Of a stretch of 24,552 nt of DNA, positions 6,636 through 14,394 are shown in pieces. Positions within the stretch are counted from its first letter, which is position 1. Each line of letters begins with the position of its first letter. Position numbers and translations under genes: made by a program. Origin of the DNA: CALCTE01 sp045627885 (GTDB taxonomy: Bacteria; Bacillota; Clostridia; Oscillospirales; CAG-272); NCBI GenBank assembly GCA_045627885.1, contig JAZQOM010000039.1, forward strand, positions 1 through 24,552, given 5' to 3'. The notes beneath the pieces are model-generated. The model saw nothing but the letters and a program-made list of their open reading frames with translations. It was not told the DNA's origin and did not search any database.

Positions 6636-6664
6636 TTGCAAATCGCGCGGCTTTGATGTAAAAT
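6636..6664 (+). promoter_or_regulatory. Promoter of the pcrA/uvrD-type helicase gene
   Basis: TTGCAA (6636-6641) and TAAAAT (6659-6664) are spaced by 17 bp, about 30 bp upstream of the ATG. Confidence 0.65.
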
Positions 6665-6695
6665 ATAAGCGAATACAGAATATAAGGAAAAGACA

Positions 6696-9107
6696 ATGGC
6701 GGAAAAACTCGAACAAAGATTTCATAAGGCAAAAAGAGCCTGCTTTGAGCGGCTCTATTCAAAACTGAATTCAAAACAGCGCGAGGCGGTTTTCTCGGTT
6801 GACGGGCCGCTTCTCGTGCTTGCGGGCGCCGGTAGCGGAAAAACAACGGTGCTTGTTCACAGAATAGCCCACATGATTCGCTACGGCAACGCATACTATT
6901 CGCAAAGCGTTCCCGAAGAGCTTTGTGAGGACGAGGTGGAGATTCTCGAGATGATGGCGGACGGCAGAATAGAAACCGACGCCGCAAGTCTTGAGCGTTA
7001 TGCGGAATCTCCGGTAAGACCGTACAATGTTCTTGCCATAACATTTACAAACAAAGCGGCGGATTCGATGAAGCAAAAGCTTCGCAAAATTTTGGACGAA
7101 AGCGACGCAAACGATATCTGGGCTGGCACATTCCACTCAATTTGCGCAAAGATATTGAGGCGCGAGATAGGAAGACTCGGCTACGACAGAGATTTTGCGA
7201 TATACGACACGGATGACTCCAAAAAGCTCATCACTCAATGCGAAAAAGAGCTTGAAATAAGCACAGAGCGCTTTAACGCAAAGCAGGTGCAGAACATAAT
7301 CAGCAAAGCAAAGGACAAGCTTACCGACGCAGACGAATTTGCCGAGAACATAGGCAACGACTATTTTCTCGCGACGGTTGCAAAGGTCTTTAAACTCTAC
7401 GAAGAAAAGATGAAAGCGGCAAACGCTCTCGACTTTGATGATTTAATCGGCAAAACGGTAAAGCTCTTCACCGAATGCCCGGATGTTCTTTCGGCGTATC
7501 AGAAAAAATTTAAGTACATACTCGTCGATGAGTATCAGGATACCAACCGCGCACAGTTTATGCTCGTGTCGATGCTTTCGGCGTACTACGGCAATATTAT
7601 GGTAGTCGGCGACGACGACCAGAGCATATACAGCTTCCGCGGAGCTACGGTGGACAACATTCTCACATTCGACAAGAGCTTTGCAAAGGCGAATATCATA
7701 AAGCTCGAGCAGAACTATCGCTCGACGGCAAATATTCTCGGCGCCGCGAACTCACTTATCGCAAAAAACAAGGGCAGGTACGGCAAAACTCTGTGGTGCG
7801 ACGGAGCAAAGGGAGAGCTTCCGCTTATCGCGGAGGTAGACGACCAGAGCGCGGAGGTCACATATATCGCCAATGTAATAAGCGAAGCCGTCGCGGACAA
7901 AAAGAGGAATTTCTCGGATTTTGCGATACTTTATCGCAAAAATGCACAGTCCGCGGGCTTTGAAACGGTGTTCGCCAAGAGCGGAATCCCGTACAGAATG
8001 CTGTGCGGTATACGCTTCTACGAGCGCGCGGAGGTCAAGGACATAGTTTCGTATTTGCAGCTTATATGCAACGAAAAGGACGATACAAGACTGCGCAGAA
8101 TAATCAATGTTCCGAAGAGAGGAATAGGCGATACAACCGTCGGCGCGATATCGCAGATAGCGGCGGCAAAGGGCGTTCCGATGTTTGAGGTCGTAAAGAC
8201 GGCGTCGCAGTATGAGGCGCTCTCAAGGTCTGCCGATAAGCTTTTGAAATTTGCGGACTTTATCGAAAGAATGAAAACCCTTTCCGAAACGATTCCGCTT
8301 GCCGAATTCGCCGAAAGGCTGATAAACGAGAGCGGATATACGGAGATGCTTCTTGCAAATCCCGAGGAGGGCGCGGAAAGGCTCGAAAACTTGAAGGAGC
8401 TTGTCAGCAATATGGCGCTCCATACCGAAGAAAATCCCGACGCGACACTTACCGAGTTTCTCGAAGAGGTATCGCTTATCGCGGATATCGACAACTACGA
8501 CAGCGAGGCAAATGCCGTTACGATGATGACGGTGCATTCCGCAAAAGGACTCGAATTTCCCGTGGTGTTCCTTCCCGGGCTTGAAGAAAACATCTTTCCG
8601 AGCTCACTTTCCGTTTCAGATACGGAAATAGAGGAGGAAAGACGACTTGCCTATGTTGCGCTGACGAGAGCGAAAGAAGAGCTCTATGTCACCCACGCAC
8701 GCGAGAGAATGATGTACGGCAAAACAAATGTAAATCCGCCGTCGCGCTTCCTTGCCGAGATTGAAAAGGAATATAAAAACGAGGTGTCGCTCACGACTCG
8801 CCCGAGATACGGCTCATTCGGCGGCTTTTCGCAAAAAAGAAGCGAGGATGTCTCTTTCGGAAAGCCTTTGTACGAGGGGCATATCTTCAAAACATCTTCA
8901 AAGCCGAATATCACGCTTCCGCAAAAGCCGAGCGCTCCGCTTGAAAAATTCAAGGTCGGAGATACGGTGGTGCATAGGATATTCGGAGAGGGAATGGTGC
9001 TCTCGGTCGCAGACCGCGGCGGCGACACTCTTTACGAGGTCGCGTTCGATAAGGTCGGAACAAAACAACTTATGGGCGCTTACGCAAAGCTGAAGCGAAA
9101 AGAATAA
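6696..9107 (+). CDS. pcrA: UvrD/PcrA-type superfamily 1 DNA helicase
   Basis: This 803-residue 3'-5' ATP-dependent DNA helicase would act in repair and rolling-circle replication. All SF1A motifs are present in order: Q motif region LNSKQREAV, Walker A GAGSGKTT (44-51), Ia AITFTNKAADSM, II VDEYQDTN (about 276-283), III VVGDDDQSIYSFRGA, IV LEQNYRST, V TVHSAKGLEFPVVFL and VI RRLAYVALTRAKEEL. The last 60 residues form the Tudor-like PcrA tail (KVGDTVVHRIFGEGMV). Compared with Bacillus PcrA there is an acidic insert of roughly 40-45 residues between motifs I and Ia (residues about 62-107). It is a single gene with its own promoter and terminator. PcrA is preferred over Rep by the C-terminal tail. 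Confidence 0.93.
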   Translation: MAEKLEQRFHKAKRACFERLYSKLNSKQREAVFSVDGPLLVLAGAGSGKTTVLVHRIAHMIRYGNAYYSQSVPEELCEDEVEILEMMADGRIETDAASLERYAESPVRPYNVLAITFTNKAADSMKQKLRKILDESDANDIWAGTFHSICAKILRREIGRLGYDRDFAIYDTDDSKKLITQCEKELEISTERFNAKQVQNIISKAKDKLTDADEFAENIGNDYFLATVAKVFKLYEEKMKAANALDFDDLIGKTVKLFTECPDVLSAYQKKFKYILVDEYQDTNRAQFMLVSMLSAYYGNIMVVGDDDQSIYSFRGATVDNILTFDKSFAKANIIKLEQNYRSTANILGAANSLIAKNKGRYGKTLWCDGAKGELPLIAEVDDQSAEVTYIANVISEAVADKKRNFSDFAILYRKNAQSAGFETVFAKSGIPYRMLCGIRFYERAEVKDIVSYLQLICNEKDDTRLRRIINVPKRGIGDTTVGAISQIAAAKGVPMFEVVKTASQYEALSRSADKLLKFADFIERMKTLSETIPLAEFAERLINESGYTEMLLANPEEGAERLENLKELVSNMALHTEENPDATLTEFLEEVSLIADIDNYDSEANAVTMMTVHSAKGLEFPVVFLPGLEENIFPSSLSVSDTEIEEERRLAYVALTRAKEELYVTHARERMMYGKTNVNPPSRFLAEIEKEYKNEVSLTTRPRYGSFGGFSQKRSEDVSFGKPLYEGHIFKTSSKPNITLPQKPSAPLEKFKVGDTVVHRIFGEGMVLSVADRGGDTLYEVAFDKVGTKQLMGAYAKLKRKE

Positions 9108-9175
9108 TGACAAGGCGTTTTTTGCCCCGATGCGCCGACCGCCGCGCAGTATAAAAATTTTATCGTAAATATCGG

Positions 9176-9209
9176 ATTCCGCTCCTTCAAACTCAGGGGC
9201 GGAATTTTT
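9176..9209 (+). terminator. Terminator after pcrA
   Basis: A 10-bp stem, 9176-9185 with 9196-9205 (one G-U pair) around a 10-nt loop, is followed by a T run to 9209. It separates pcrA from the gntR promoter. Confidence 0.8.
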
Positions 9210-9234
9210 AGCGGATTTTTTTGCAAAATTCCTC

Positions 9235-9263
9235 TTGACAAAGGAAAATTTCCGTGATATCAT
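9235..9263 (+). promoter_or_regulatory. Promoter of the gntR-ABC operon
   Basis: TTGACA (9235-9240) and TATCAT (9258-9263) are spaced by 17 bp ending in TGA. The palindrome at 9264-9290 begins at the next base, covering the start point of transcription. Confidence 0.88.
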
Positions 9264-9290
9264 AACTGTACTAACACGAATAGTACAGTT
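9264..9290. promoter_or_regulatory. Palindromic operator for the GntR/YtrA-type regulator
   Basis: AACTGTACTA (9264-9273) and TAGTACAGTT (9281-9290) are perfect 10-bp inverted repeats with a 7-bp centre. They lie directly after the -10 box and before the regulator gene. GntR-family operators are palindromes of this size, and YtrA-type regulators repress their own ABC operons, so autoregulation is the straightforward reading. Confidence 0.8.
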
Positions 9291-9306
9291 AGAGAGGAGA
9301 ACGGGC

Positions 9307-9690
9307 GTGGAAATAAATGTTGATGTGCGAAGCCGTATTCCGATATACGAGCAGCTTGTAACGCAGATAAAGCAGATGACGCTTTTTGGTACGGCACAGC
9401 CGGACGAAAAGCTCCCGAGCGTGCGTCAGCTTTCCGCGGAGCTCGGAATAAATCCCAATACGATACAAAAGGCGTACACCGAGCTTGAACGCCGCGGCGT
9501 GATATACACGGCGGCGGGCAGAGGTTGTTTTATCAGCGCAGATGTATCGGCTCTCGAAAAAGAGCACAGGGAGAATATTTTTTCGGAGCTTTTTGAAAAG
9601 ATATGTGCGGCGCGGGATTGCGGCATATCGGAAGAAGAGATTGCGGCTCTTTGCAACAAGGTTTACAAAGGAGGAACAGACATTGATTAA
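9307..9690 (+). CDS. GntR family transcriptional regulator, YtrA subfamily
   Basis: The 127-residue protein has an N-terminal winged helix-turn-helix (RIPIYEQLVTQIKQ, then LPSVRQLSAELGINPNTIQKAYTELERRGVIYTAAGRGCFIS, about residues 9-77). Only a short C-terminal dimerisation tail of about 45 residues follows, the YtrA pattern, with no FadR or UTRA effector domain. The start is GTG at 9307-9309, after AGGAGA. Upstream in-frame starts would fall inside the promoter and are rejected. The gene is followed by an ABC ATPase whose TTG start overlaps its stop codon, and then by a permease. It probably represses the operon through the palindrome at 9264-9290 and responds to a membrane or antibiotic stress signal, as YtrA does; the signal here is unknown. 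Confidence 0.9.
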   Translation: MEINVDVRSRIPIYEQLVTQIKQMTLFGTAQPDEKLPSVRQLSAELGINPNTIQKAYTELERRGVIYTAAGRGCFISADVSALEKEHRENIFSELFEKICAARDCGISEEEIAALCNKVYKGGTDID

Positions 9691-10582
9691 AGTTGACAAG
9701 GTAACAAAAGCCTTCGGCGACATTCGGGCGCTCGACGGAGTGACTGCGGAGATACCGGACGGCTCGATATACGGACTTATCGGCTCCAACGGAAGCGGTA
9801 AATCCACACTTTTGCGCACGCTCTGCGGCGTATATAAGCCGGATTCGGGCAAGGTCGAAATCGACGGAGAACCGGTATATGAGAACATAGTCGCAAAAGC
9901 AAAGCTATTCTACATCTCGGACGACCAGTTTTTCGTGCCGAACACGACGATAGCGCAGACTGCGAGATTTCTCTCGGGAATGTATCCGACTTTTGATAAA
10001 GAAAGATACTGCAAGCTCGTGAGCATATTCAAGCTCGACGACAAGCGGAAGATATCCACTTTTTCAAAGGGAATGAAAAAGCAAGCATCTCTCATTCTCG
10101 GAATGTCATGCCGCCCGAAATATCTTTTATGCGACGAGACCTTTGACGGACTTGACCCCGTTATGCGCCAGCTCACGAAAAAGCTCTTCGCCGAAGCGGT
10201 TGCCGCCGGTGATATGACGCCGATAATCGCGTCCCACAATCTTCGTGAGCTTGAGGATATCTGCGACCATGTCGGACTTTTACACAAGGGCGGCATTATG
10301 TTCGAGAGCGATATCGATGACCTGAAGCTCGGCTCGTACAAGGTACAGTGCGTATTCAAGAAAGAACTGACGATAGCGGATTTCAGCACCCTCAAGATAT
10401 TGAGCTTCGAGCGCAGGGGAAGTCTTTACACGGTGATAGCAAAGGGAAGCCGCGAGGAGATAGAGGCGCAAATTGCGTCTATGGGAGCGGTATTCTTTGA
10501 GGTGCTCCCGATGACCTTGGAGGAAATATTTACTTGTGAAATGGAGGAACACGGCTATGAGTTTACCGAAAGCCTTATTTGA
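9683..10582 (+). CDS. ABC transporter ATP-binding protein (YtrB-like)
   Basis: The 299-residue cytoplasmic ATPase has Walker A GSNGSGKST, signature FSKGMKKQAS (a variant of LSGGQ, common in ABC-2 type exporters), Walker B YLLCDETFDGLDP and the switch histidine in ASHNLREL. The last 80 residues are the small regulatory domain seen in such exporters. Translation starts at TTG 9683-9685, 8 nt after GGAGG, overlapping the end of the regulator gene; the reading frame is open further upstream, but only through the regulator gene. It overlaps the permease start by 26 bp. With the permease it should form an ABC-2 type exporter. The substrate is unknown. Confidence 0.92.
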   Translation: MIKVDKVTKAFGDIRALDGVTAEIPDGSIYGLIGSNGSGKSTLLRTLCGVYKPDSGKVEIDGEPVYENIVAKAKLFYISDDQFFVPNTTIAQTARFLSGMYPTFDKERYCKLVSIFKLDDKRKISTFSKGMKKQASLILGMSCRPKYLLCDETFDGLDPVMRQLTKKLFAEAVAAGDMTPIIASHNLRELEDICDHVGLLHKGGIMFESDIDDLKLGSYKVQCVFKKELTIADFSTLKILSFERRGSLYTVIAKGSREEIEAQIASMGAVFFEVLPMTLEEIFTCEMEEHGYEFTESLI

Positions 10583-12599
10583 CAAAACTCTTTTTGCGCA
10601 TGATATGAAGCGTTACCGTGCGCTCCTTATTACATTTTCGATACTGATGTTCGTCGGCGGGCCGCTCATTCTAATATTTATGTTCAGCGTGTCGGGCGAA
10701 AAGATTGCATTTTCACTTACAGACCGCGATACATTGGACTTTTTTTCGATAGCGACATTTGCGCTTGATATATTCTCGCTCTGCGCGTCGTCGATAACCG
10801 CTTTTGCGGTATGCCACAGATTTACAAGCCAAAACAGCGCGTATTTCTATAACAGCCTGCCCGTAAAGAGGTCGGCGGCGTTTATCACGGATAATCTCGC
10901 GGCGCTTGCCACATACGCCGTTTGCCTTATCGTAAACGGACTTGCCGCGTGGATTGTGCTTGTTTTAGGCTCGACCACATCGCCCGTAATTCCGCTTTTG
11001 CTTGTCGGAAAGACGGTTCTCGAGGGCTTTGCGGTATTCATCATACATTATTCGGTATATATTCTTGCAGGGCAGATTTGTTCGAGCGTATTTTCGCACA
11101 TAGTGTTCGGCGCGACGCTTGTGACCTATCCGACGGCGCTTTTTGCGATAATAATTACTGTGTTCGGAAGTTTCGACCAAACATTCGGTACGGAATTCTA
11201 TATGAAATACGCGTGGAAGTTTTCTCCCCTGTGCGGATTGTTTGAAAATGCCTTTTCAAAATCGGAAGGAATGTTCGTCGACAGGGGCTACTACATTCCG
11301 TGGCTTATTGTTACGGCGTTGTGCTTTGCGGTTTCCGCGGTGATATTCATAAACAGAAAGAGCGAAAACGCCGGTGAGCCGCTTTCCATGAAGTGGACAA
11401 AATACCTTATGAGGGCTTTGTATATCATTCCCGCATCGCTCGGATTTGCGGTAATATTCTACAACTTAAGCGAAGAAAGCATTCTCTGGCTCATTATCGG
11501 CTTTGCGGTCGGCGCGCTTCTCTCGTTTATGGCAATAAACGCGATAGTGTTCAAGAGCGTTGCAAAGCTTTTCGACGGAATTATAAGCTTTGCGATAATA
11601 TGCGCCGTATCGTTCGGACTGCTCTTGTGCGTAAAGGCGAATGTTCTCGGTATAAACAATGTTCCCGCAAAAGAGAATGTCAAGGCAATAAGCGTAAGCG
11701 GATTAGGTCAGTTTGCTTTTGACGACGACTCAAAATTCGAGGATTCGGAAAATATCGCGGCACTCTATGACATTTTCGCAGATGCGCAGTGCTCCGACTG
11801 TTACGATAATTTTGAAAAAGGCGCCGTATGGGCAGATGTAATATTCTATACAAAATCCGGACTTCCCTGTGCAAAGCACTACAATTCGATGATTATGAAA
11901 CCGGAGGACGACGAAAACCTCCAAAGAGTAAAATCGAGCAAGGAGTATCTTGAAAAGCTGAAGCACGGCAGGTACGGAATAGTTCTTGACAACAGAACGA
12001 CCGCAACGGTCAAAGCCGATATGTACGCAAGCGGAACGGTAAAAATAGACACGCAAAGGCTTGCTTCCTGCATAGAGGCGGACTTTGACGAGGGCAATTT
12101 CGAAGAAAAAGAAGTATACGGATATTTCTCGGTGATATGGAAAGATAGCACAAAGTACGAGCATTACGACAACATAACCGTTTACCGCGGAATGAAGAAT
12201 ACCGTAGACTATCTTAAAAGCGTCGGATGCGATTTAACGGAAGAGCACATCATAGAAAGCGCCGTAAATGTCAAGGTTTACAACGGGGCAGAGACATTCT
12301 GCGTTTATTTGAAAAATCCGGATATCGGCATCGAATTCCGCGATTATACGGGCGATGACAAGTATATCGGCGTCTTCACGGATTCGGCGGCTTTTGAAAG
12401 CGCGGTTGAAAATCTTATTCACTGCGTCGAGCCCGTTGACGGAGAATACTCAATTTATGATGTTTCGATAGAGCTTTCCGACGGAGCGGTATTATATGCG
12501 TGTGCCACCGATTGGGAGCAATACGAGAATGCCTTGGATATGCTCAAGAGCTACGCGGAATATGAGTACGGCTCGAAAAACGAAACAGCCGTAAGCTGA
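10557..12599 (+). CDS. ABC-2 type permease with large C-terminal extracytoplasmic domain
   Basis: The 680-residue protein has about nine membrane segments in its first 365 residues (starting near residues 19, 48, 95, 120, 160, 240, 280, 305 and 340). A hydrophilic domain of about 300 residues (370-680) has no further membrane segment. This resembles Firmicutes permeases of YtrA-controlled operons that carry a C-terminal DUF6449-like domain; that name is from memory. The ATG at 10557 has a GGAGG site 9 nt upstream inside the ATPase gene, so the two are translationally coupled. It is the partner of the preceding ATPase. The long soluble part may sense or bind the exported compound (inference). 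A bidirectional terminator follows. Confidence 0.85.
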   Translation: MSLPKALFDKTLFAHDMKRYRALLITFSILMFVGGPLILIFMFSVSGEKIAFSLTDRDTLDFFSIATFALDIFSLCASSITAFAVCHRFTSQNSAYFYNSLPVKRSAAFITDNLAALATYAVCLIVNGLAAWIVLVLGSTTSPVIPLLLVGKTVLEGFAVFIIHYSVYILAGQICSSVFSHIVFGATLVTYPTALFAIIITVFGSFDQTFGTEFYMKYAWKFSPLCGLFENAFSKSEGMFVDRGYYIPWLIVTALCFAVSAVIFINRKSENAGEPLSMKWTKYLMRALYIIPASLGFAVIFYNLSEESILWLIIGFAVGALLSFMAINAIVFKSVAKLFDGIISFAIICAVSFGLLLCVKANVLGINNVPAKENVKAISVSGLGQFAFDDDSKFEDSENIAALYDIFADAQCSDCYDNFEKGAVWADVIFYTKSGLPCAKHYNSMIMKPEDDENLQRVKSSKEYLEKLKHGRYGIVLDNRTTATVKADMYASGTVKIDTQRLASCIEADFDEGNFEEKEVYGYFSVIWKDSTKYEHYDNITVYRGMKNTVDYLKSVGCDLTEEHIIESAVNVKVYNGAETFCVYLKNPDIGIEFRDYTGDDKYIGVFTDSAAFESAVENLIHCVEPVDGEYSIYDVSIELSDGAVLYACATDWEQYENALDMLKSYAEYEYGSKNETAVS

Positions 12600-12622
12600 T
12601 TCGAAAAATCGGAATAAAGCGA

Positions 12623-12657
12623 AAAATGCAGTTTACGAAAATCGTAAACTGCATTTT
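12623..12657. terminator. Bidirectional terminator between convergent genes
   Basis: A perfect 16-bp stem, 12623-12638 with 12642-12657 around a 3-nt loop, is A-rich on one flank and T-rich on the other. It serves the permease gene (plus) and the dam unit (minus). Confidence 0.88.
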
Positions 12658-12669
12658 GATTTAACTTTT

Positions 12670-13203
12670 TTATTTTCTGCCGCCGTAGGCCGCGGTATGT
12701 ACTATCTTAAAAATATCTCTGTCGTGTTTAAGCAATTCTTTAATTATATTTCCGAACATATATGCATCATTTCTGTTTGTTTTTTCCTGAAGTGCCAACA
12801 GCTCCATCAGGACATACAAGAACTCTACATCATATTCACCGAAAGAATTCAGCTTTGCAAAACCGGCAACGGAAATATTTTGCTCGTTTTCTTCGATCAG
12901 CTTCTTTAGTGTTTGAAAATCGTTGCTTGGCAGCGGAGAGCACTTTGTCCAACAGTCCTGAATTGCAAGCAAATATTTTTGAGTTAAAGATTCATCACCC
13001 TGCATTTTCATAAGTACATCTACAACCCAATGAATATGCTTCGGCGTACGGATTTTCGTTTTGCCTTTGGTGTATTTTATTAAAATATCAAATTTCGACA
13101 AACTGCCCTGAAAAACATAAATTGTGTATTCATCGAAAACAAATTCAATAATCGCCCGATTTTTTTCATTATCAATAAGTTTTGTGCCTTCGCGTATTTC
13201 CAT
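12670..13203 (-). CDS. Uncharacterised protein downstream of the Dam-type methyltransferase
   Basis: I do not recognise this 177-residue protein. It is soluble, has no signal peptide or membrane segment and no cysteine motif, and appears mostly helical after residue 60. Its first 50 residues contain a beta-rich part (IIEFVFDEYTIYVFQGSLSK, then FDILIKY) followed by RTPKHIHWVVDVLMKMQG. A nuclease core of PD-(D/E)XK type is conceivable but no clear D...ExK set is seen. The start ATG (13201-13203) has a GAGGAG site overlapping the dam stop codon; a longer in-frame start inside dam (13269) is rejected. Tight coupling to dam and lower GC than the neighbours suggest a transferred restriction-modification or regulatory pair, with this as the second component (inference). 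Confidence 0.75.
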   Translation of the reverse strand: MEIREGTKLIDNEKNRAIIEFVFDEYTIYVFQGSLSKFDILIKYTKGKTKIRTPKHIHWVVDVLMKMQGDESLTQKYLLAIQDCWTKCSPLPSNDFQTLKKLIEENEQNISVAGFAKLNSFGEYDVEFLYVLMELLALQEKTNRNDAYMFGNIIKELLKHDRDIFKIVHTAAYGGRK

Positions 13204-13214
13204 ATTTACACTCC

Positions 13215-14282
13215 TCAAATTTTTGATATAAGCAATTCTTTTATTTTTCCTCTTGCGGCACTGCGGCAACTAATCATTCTCGAGGCTTCGACTCGTTTTA
13301 TTCTGTATGACGAATACAATCTGTCAAAGAAATCATCTTCGGCGTCGATGTTTTTGGGATCGGAGTTGCTGACGACTACTTTTGCTCCTTTTCGGCTCAT
13401 ACATTCCGCAAATTGTGCGAGCTCGATTTGTTCTTTGTCATTAAATTGATTTTCCGTATACGCGGTAAAGCTTGCAGTAGCCGTAATCGGGCGGTACGGG
13501 GGATCCAAATATACAAAGGTCTTGTCGTCAATAAATTCGGCAGACTCTCTGTAATCCTTGCAGTCGATAGTGACATTTTGCAAAGCTTCGGATACGGCAC
13601 GGAGATTTTCCTCGTCGCAGATAAGAGGATTTTTATATGCGCCCATAGGAACATTGAAAAGCCCTTTTTTGTTTACTCGGTATAAGCCGTTAAAGCAGGT
13701 TTTATTGAGAAAAATCATAAGGGCGGCTTTTTCGATGTTTTCGGTTCCGTCGCCGCTTGTTTTAAGATAATTAAAACGATTGCGTTTTTCCGAATAGTAT
13801 TTCTTGCGACGCTCTGTATCAGACGGAACAAATTGTTCCTGTAATTCTTTCAGAGCAACAATGAGCTCATTGATATTCTCTTTTATAACGCGATAGGTAT
13901 TGATAAGCTCGGCATTGATATCATTTATGTAAATCTGCTCTAAATCATATTTGCTTAAAATATCAAATAAAACCGCGCCGCCGACAAAAGGTTCTGCATA
14001 TTTTGTGATTTTGCCGTTATCAAACGGATAGAATTTTTCAATCTCAGAAATGAGATGCCCTTTTCCGCCCGCCCATTTCAAAAAAGGCTTCACTTTTTTT
14101 TCGTCACTTTTTGAATAGCGGGTGCTTCTTGCGTCAATCGGTTTTTCCGCAGTGTCGGGAATAAGCCACATTTTCCCTTTCATTTCCGCATTATCTATTC
14201 TGTTTTTTGAGCACAAGACAGCTACTCGCCTTTGTGAAATGCCCCATTTTTCGGCAGCCTCTTTTGCGGACATATAATTCAT
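13215..14282 (-). CDS. DNA adenine methyltransferase (Dam/D12 class) with N-terminal helix-turn-helix
   Basis: This is a 355-residue N6-adenine DNA methyltransferase. Residues 1-52 form a MerR/excisionase-like helix-turn-helix (MSAKEAAEKWGISQRRVAVL, then WLIPDTAEKP). The D12-class catalytic domain follows: FLKWAGGKG (67-75), AEPFVGGAVLF (motif I), FNGLYRVNKKGLFNVPMG, the catalytic VYLDPPY with DPPY at 260-263, and C-terminal RGKIKELLI. The catalytic part resembles M.DpnII/Dam enzymes, so GATC methylation is possible but not certain. The start has a GGAGGGG site 6 nt upstream. The gene is followed with an 11-bp gap by an unknown protein gene. No DpnII- or MboI-like endonuclease is present. The unit is AT-richer than its surroundings, suggesting transfer. 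Confidence 0.92.
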   Translation of the reverse strand: MNYMSAKEAAEKWGISQRRVAVLCSKNRIDNAEMKGKMWLIPDTAEKPIDARSTRYSKSDEKKVKPFLKWAGGKGHLISEIEKFYPFDNGKITKYAEPFVGGAVLFDILSKYDLEQIYINDINAELINTYRVIKENINELIVALKELQEQFVPSDTERRKKYYSEKRNRFNYLKTSGDGTENIEKAALMIFLNKTCFNGLYRVNKKGLFNVPMGAYKNPLICDEENLRAVSEALQNVTIDCKDYRESAEFIDDKTFVYLDPPYRPITATASFTAYTENQFNDKEQIELAQFAECMSRKGAKVVVSNSDPKNIDAEDDFFDRLYSSYRIKRVEASRMISCRSAARGKIKELLISKI

Positions 14283-14320
14283 AAGTCCCCTCCGCGGATT
14301 GAAGTTTACAGTATTATTAT

Positions 14321-14349
14321 ATTCTATATCTCGAACAATAGCATACCAA
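14321..14349 (-). promoter_or_regulatory. Probable promoter of the dam unit
   Basis: On the minus strand, TTGGTA (14344-14349) and TAGAAT (14321-14326) are 17 bp apart. A perfect TATAAT lies five bases further on but has no good -35 at 17 bp. Confidence 0.5.
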
Positions 14350-14353
14350 AATA

Positions 14354-14381
14354 AAAAGAGACGGATTTTTCCGTCTCTTTT
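14354..14381 (-). terminator. Terminator after the SPFH gene
   Basis: Perfect 12-bp arms 14354-14365 and 14370-14381 with a 4-nt loop. On the minus strand the stem is followed by TATTTTGG after its own T-rich arm. It starts 13 bp past the SPFH stop codon. Confidence 0.85.
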
Positions 14382-14394
14382 GCAAGTTATTGTT

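Noticed and set aside
12670..14282. Complete DpnII-type restriction-modification system
   Set aside because: The methyltransferase fits, but the companion protein is only 177 residues and shows no resemblance to DpnII or MboI endonucleases, so only a tentative pairing is reported.
14309..14325. Perfect TATAAT as the dam promoter -10
   Set aside because: No acceptable -35 lies 16-18 bp upstream; TTGGTA with TAGAAT at 17 bp is a better pair, though still uncertain.
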